Assembly (NCBI GenBank): GCA_964528055.1
Contig: CAZGQM010000004.1
Span: forward strand, 1 to 64,000
DNA from: Geoanaerobacter sp964528055
Lineage (GTDB): Bacteria > Desulfobacterota > Desulfuromonadia > Geobacterales > DSM-12255
Reading direction: 5' to 3'
Length of the DNA stretch: 64,000 bases
A model generated the notes under the pieces. It worked only from the letters and a program-made list of their open reading frames with translations. It was not told the origin of the DNA and did not search any database. Shown here piece after piece: positions 60,725-64,000 of this stretch; within the stretch, counting starts at the first letter, position 1, and every line of letters starts with the position of its first letter. The position numbers were made by a program, and so were the translations under genes.

Positions 60725-61642
60725 TCATTTCCCTGAAAAATTTAATACTGGTAGATAAGCTTCTCCAGTTTGTGATGCGTGGCGACGAATGCGGTCAATT
60801 ACCTCACTTATGCCCATAATCCCACCAAGGACTTGATAAATATGACCGTGATCAAGAAGCAAGAGTGGAGTTCTATCTGACGACGCCTCTTTAATCGCAA
60901 CACTTGAGTAGCCTGAAATGGATACCATTATCCCCATTGTATTGTCAGCTTTTGTGGAAACTTTTTTAAAAAAAGTATCTATGTCGGGAGCGCCAGCTTG
61001 TTCCGTAGTAAACTTCAACTCTACCAGGTAAGTCGTTCCCGATAGTGTGAGTGAACCGTCAATCTGTCGGCCAGCGCTTACGTAAGGCTTCCTGTTTGAA
61101 ATCTCGAAAAAATCCAACAGATCGAAGAACCATGTCTGGAATTCGTATCCGGCCCCCTGTGTCCCGAGCTTAGTCCCAAGCACGTTGAGTCTGTCAGATA
61201 GCGCCTGAATAGATCTTTGAGACCGGTTAATGTCGTCCTGTTTTCTGTTAAACTCCTCTTTGACTTTCCTCCGATTTTCCTCCGTTTCAATCTCTTCTTC
61301 CTGTTTTGCGTGATGGATACGAAGGCGAGATACAGCATCGTGCGCATTTTTTATTTTTTGTGCTGAGTCTTCCCAATTCTGCAAATCAGGGAAAGTAGTC
61401 TGCTCTATGAGTAGTTTCGCTAAGCGGATTAGCGCAGTTCGACCATCTTCAGTAGTAGGAAGCGCTTGAAAGAGCCTGTCCAACAGCTCTCTCTTGGTTT
61501 CGCCACCTCCCCAAGTTGCTAAAAATGCTTCTGCTATACCACACTGGCGAAGAAACCGGGAAAGAGCGGGTTTCCTCCAGAATGATTTCAAGCAGGCATC
61601 ATAAATAAGGTCCACATAATGTGGTGTAAGTCGAAATTTCAT
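60725..61642 (-). CDS. PD-(D/E)XK-type restriction endonuclease-like protein
   Basis: A 305-residue protein. The C-terminal half has a nuclease core: E167 in GAGYEFQTWFFDLLDFF, D195 in RQIDGSLTL and E208-x-K210 in YLVELKFTTEQAGAPD, with a following FFKKVSTKADNTMGIMVSISGY as in Mrr-like enzymes. The first ~155 residues are a helical region with a basic coiled coil (EEEIETEENRRKVKEEFNRKQDDI), perhaps a DNA-binding or partner-binding domain. It would cut DNA in a modification-dependent or target-dependent way. It belongs to the island operon, 48 bases after the DUF4062 gene. Confidence 0.75.
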   Translation of the reverse strand: MKFRLTPHYVDLIYDACLKSFWRKPALSRFLRQCGIAEAFLATWGGGETKRELLDRLFQALPTTEDGRTALIRLAKLLIEQTTFPDLQNWEDSAQKIKNAHDAVSRLRIHHAKQEEEIETEENRRKVKEEFNRKQDDINRSQRSIQALSDRLNVLGTKLGTQGAGYEFQTWFFDLLDFFEISNRKPYVSAGRQIDGSLTLSGTTYLVELKFTTEQAGAPDIDTFFKKVSTKADNTMGIMVSISGYSSVAIKEASSDRTPLLLLDHGHIYQVLGGIMGISEVIDRIRRHASQTGEAYLPVLNFSGK

Positions 61643-61690
61643 TTACGCTCCTTGGAACTACATAAAGAAGAAGATGTCCCGATATAATAG

Positions 61691-62725
61691 TCACTGCATG
61701 TAACACCTCATGTCCGCGTAAATAAACAACTTATAGCCATCATCGTCTCCGTATCTCTTCACAAGTTGCTGGACGTAATCGATTAATGCAAAAGCTACAA
61801 AATTTTCGTCACTTTCATCTTGGAATCGCATATTAATAATTGGTTCGTCCTCGTCGTACCATCCTTTTACACCAAACGGTTCGAACTGGACAAAAACCTT
61901 CAGCCCTTTTGAATGTGCCCAAGCATATTGTTTGAACAAGTCCGCATGCATGCTTATTGACTGTCCTGCTGAGGTTTCTCCATATTTACCGAACACCCAT
62001 AAGCATTTTAACTTTTCCAGCTTTGTATCCTTTTTAGCATCAGATTTTAATATGCCAGTGAATACTTTATGTAGCGAAGCAAGACCATTTCTTAATGCTG
62101 TTTCCTCTTCTTGGTCCCAGTTGTTCTCCTTGACCCCTTCTATATTTGGCGGAAAATCAACTATTTTAAATCCAGACACATCTTCTTCTTTTGTCTCTTT
62201 TTTCCTGAGTCCTTGCGAGAATAATAATAGATAATGAGTTAATTGACTCTTAACGATTGACTGAATATCATCTATAGTTTCATATCGGTGTAGCCAGTTG
62301 TCAGTATGTCCAGATGCAATGTAATCAATAAAATCAAATATTCTAACGTTATCAACGATATGCGAATGGTCACCTTGTGGATTTTTCTTATAAGTGAGAC
62401 GATAATCATCGATTTTTCTGTCAACACAAGCAATGCATGGTATTCCGTTTTTTAAAGCACGATTGTATTCTTCATTTGTTATCGATTTCACTGACCCAAT
62501 ATATGTCCCACCCAATCTTCCACCTATCAACAGTAGAAGATAGTCAGCATTATCGACCTGTTCGATACACGCCGTATGCGAATGTTTTCCTGGAGTAACT
62601 CCAAAGCCATGCTTTTCTGAGTTTATTACTTCAAATCCGTAACTTTCGAGGAACTTTGTCAGTTCGGATCTGACAACAGAGAGATCGTAACATGTTGAAC
62701 TAAGGAATATTCTCGGCTTTGACAT
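61691..62725 (-). CDS. DUF4062 protein
   Basis: A 344-residue protein. The N-terminal ~150 residues match DUF4062 (PRIFLSSTCYDLSVVRSELTKFLESYGFEVINSE...VDNADYLLLLIGGRLGGTYIG), a TIR/STIR-related fold often found at the start of NACHT or effector proteins. The C-terminal ~190 residues are of unknown fold, with no NACHT ATPase and no helix bundle that I recognise. DUF4062 proteins act as sensors or effectors in conflict systems. It lies 38 bases after the helicase gene and 48 before the nuclease gene. The A+T-rich codon use suggests transfer. Confidence 0.75.
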   Translation of the reverse strand: MSKPRIFLSSTCYDLSVVRSELTKFLESYGFEVINSEKHGFGVTPGKHSHTACIEQVDNADYLLLLIGGRLGGTYIGSVKSITNEEYNRALKNGIPCIACVDRKIDDYRLTYKKNPQGDHSHIVDNVRIFDFIDYIASGHTDNWLHRYETIDDIQSIVKSQLTHYLLLFSQGLRKKETKEEDVSGFKIVDFPPNIEGVKENNWDQEEETALRNGLASLHKVFTGILKSDAKKDTKLEKLKCLWVFGKYGETSAGQSISMHADLFKQYAWAHSKGLKVFVQFEPFGVKGWYDEDEPIINMRFQDESDENFVAFALIDYVQQLVKRYGDDDGYKLFIYADMRCYMQ

Positions 62726-62762
62726 TCAGTCCTCTTTGATTCGCGTTAAGATTAAACTCCAG

Positions 62763-64000
62763 CTAAACTTCCCCAGCTTCCATAACCTGCGTATGCCCAA
62801 TCCATACTCCGTTTACTTCACGGGTAGACTGGATTGTTCTTTCAGTTGTCTGTACTTTGGTGAACGATCTGACCAACAGCTTCTCAAATGGGTCCTGAAC
62901 ACGCACCAATTGCGGCGTTGGTGTGGCACAGTGGTAGACAACATACAACCAGTAATCCTGTCGCAGGTTACAGGCTTTTGCCCACTCGTTCTCAGTAACT
63001 TCCACCGGACTTATAGCTGACAGCCCTTTGACTTCTATGCACCTTCGGCTTCCATCCGCCTGTATTGAGAGAATGTCGAAACCTGGGTTACTGGGCAAGC
63101 CGGCTGCCCGGGCAAGCTCTGGAGTATGGACGAATTTCACCATTGCACCGGCAGTTTCTTCATATGCCTTCACCAGATCCATTGCAATTTGCTCGACATT
63201 GTTTTGGTGATACTCGATATCGGCCTGTTCTCTGGACGGAATGACCAATGCGTGAGCGATAAAATCTATATCGCCTGGGACAATCAGTTCCGGTTCACGG
63301 CGCAAAATGGTCAACGCTCTTTCTTTTCTTGCCGATAAGGCTTTTTGCTGCTCCTTGATTTCTGATAGATGCTGTATTGCGGCTTTGTTCCCCTCGCGTG
63401 CCTTTGCGGACAGCTTGGATCGCGTAGAAGCCAGATCCGCCTCCTGGAAATCAAAACCACGGATAATGAACTCTTCCCGTTCAGTGAGTGTATCAAGAAG
63501 CCTTTCCCTTCTCTGGACTGCCATGGAGCGCGATATTCGTTCGGTCAAGAATGCTTCGGCAAGCAATTTTTGACGTGATGCCACAGCGGCAAGACGCTGC
63601 CCCTCAGGTGGAAGCCCGAGACCTCCACGAAGCATAAGCAGATGTTCCACAGGGCATTCACATATTTCAGCCCCTTCAGTTTGTCGAACTCCTACCAGTC
63701 GACATTCTATGGTTTCTTCCTGTCCCAGCTCTGATATCTCCGGATCGGATTTGCGAACTACGGTCAAACGGGCAAGATGGAAGATATATGGCGCTGTAGC
63801 TGTAGGGTCGACGAAAACCGCTCCGGTCAAAGCTTCCATTCCGAGACGACTACGCACCATCTCTCGAAATGTTTCGAAAACCGGCTCTCCTGGATGCATC
63901 CAGATGCAGGCTTCACGGTCATCTGGCCGTATCACAGACAGGCTTTTTCTTTGGCTGGCCGGATAGGTTTCCAGCGTTGTAAGGAGTTGATCCGCTGCAC
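62763..64000 (-). CDS. C-terminal part of a helicase with DUF3883, cut by the window edge
   Basis: About 412 codons remain open to base 64000, so the 5' part lies outside. The last ~130 residues match DUF3883 (RAAGLPSNPGFDILSIQADGSRRCIEVKGL, then VEVTENEWAKACNLRQDYWLYVVYHC), a nuclease-like tail found on SNF2/DEAD-type helicases of defence clusters. The middle holds a coiled-coil region (TSTRSKLSAKAREGNKAAIQHLSEIKEQQKALSARKERAL-like, ~residues 190-235 of the visible part) and the upstream part looks like the linker after the helicase core. No helicase motif lies inside the window. Gene order makes it the first visible gene of the island operon. The helicase identity is inferred from the DUF3883 tail. 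Confidence 0.7.
   Translation of the reverse strand, partial: AADQLLTTLETYPASQRKSLSVIRPDDREACIWMHPGEPVFETFREMVRSRLGMEALTGAVFVDPTATAPYIFHLARLTVVRKSDPEISELGQEETIECRLVGVRQTEGAEICECPVEHLLMLRGGLGLPPEGQRLAAVASRQKLLAEAFLTERISRSMAVQRRERLLDTLTEREEFIIRGFDFQEADLASTRSKLSAKAREGNKAAIQHLSEIKEQQKALSARKERALTILRREPELIVPGDIDFIAHALVIPSREQADIEYHQNNVEQIAMDLVKAYEETAGAMVKFVHTPELARAAGLPSNPGFDILSIQADGSRRCIEVKGLSAISPVEVTENEWAKACNLRQDYWLYVVYHCATPTPQLVRVQDPFEKLLVRSFTKVQTTERTIQSTREVNGVWIGHTQVMEAGEV

Noticed and set aside
50649..64000. Calling the island a full BREX or DISARM system
   Set aside because: PglZ, BrxA, BrxF, DrmA and DrmB are not visible, so only the shared methylase/ATPase/helicase core is supported.
1..64000. 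CRISPR arrays
   Set aside because: No regularly spaced repeats with unique spacers were seen; the only tandem repeat (50506-50585) has no spacers.

Overview
The window looks like chromosome of a Desulfuromonadales bacterium of the Geobacter/Geotalea type. The signs are a 33-heme cytochrome mixing CX2CH and CX4CH sites, a GeoRSP-type radical SAM/SPASM/PqqD set, a Tat-exported [NiFe] hydrogenase, very large secreted FN3/Ig-repeat proteins, a many-PAS hybrid kinase and a YedE selenium-type transporter. No rRNA, prophage or CRISPR array is visible. The calls rest on motifs and family knowledge read by eye; no database search was run.

Layout. (1) 1-10.4 kb, minus strand: a ten-gene operon from a sigma70-like promoter at about 10.34 kb. 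It encodes exported carboxypeptidase-regulatory-like and beta-helix proteins, a small solute-binding protein, a ResB-like protein, an ArsP-like permease with an extra C-terminal domain, a cupin, and then PqqD, radical SAM/SPASM and SPASM-only proteins. A tRNA-Ser(GGA), cut by the window edge, follows with its own promoter. (2) 10.8-16.5 kb, plus strand: hydrogenase small and large subunits, a seven-repeat Ig-like protein with a single heme c site, and the maturation protease. An internally deleted IS256-type transposase follows. (3) 17.3-21.7 kb: a giant hybrid sensor kinase. (4) 21.9-34.1 kb, minus strand: a decayed RNase G/E remnant, a 19-residue peptide gene with a strong ribosome-binding site, a 2305-residue secreted propeller/FN3 protein and the multiheme cytochrome. 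(5) 34.5-41.2 kb: a PhnD-like lipoprotein/TPR/YedE operon, an aldo-keto reductase/DUF6599 pair, a DHFR-family gene that looks like a lone integron cassette, tRNA-Arg(ACG), a DUF2155 lipoprotein and tRNA-Ser(GCT). (6) 41.4-50.5 kb: housekeeping and stress genes (Tpx, methyltransferase, PAS kinase, DnaJ-Sel1 protein, DbpA, Nramp transporter, a sigma54-driven small membrane protein, SSB). (7) 50.5-64 kb, minus strand, visibly more A+T-rich: a defence-type island. It holds a helicase with DUF3883 (cut by the window edge), a DUF4062 protein, a PD-(D/E)XK nuclease, a small EACC1-like protein with an unknown HExxH protein, a DUF1156 DNA methylase, a SEC-C protein and a DUF499 ATPase. It ends at a four-copy 20-bp tandem repeat next to ssb.

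The two parts most likely to hold something undescribed are: the GeoRSP-type operon, which lacks a precursor of its own, together with the YxxP-containing 19-residue peptide about 20 kb away; and the eight-gene island, where a methylase/ATPase/helicase core encloses a nuclease, a DUF4062 protein and a possible metalloprotease with an EACC1-like partner.
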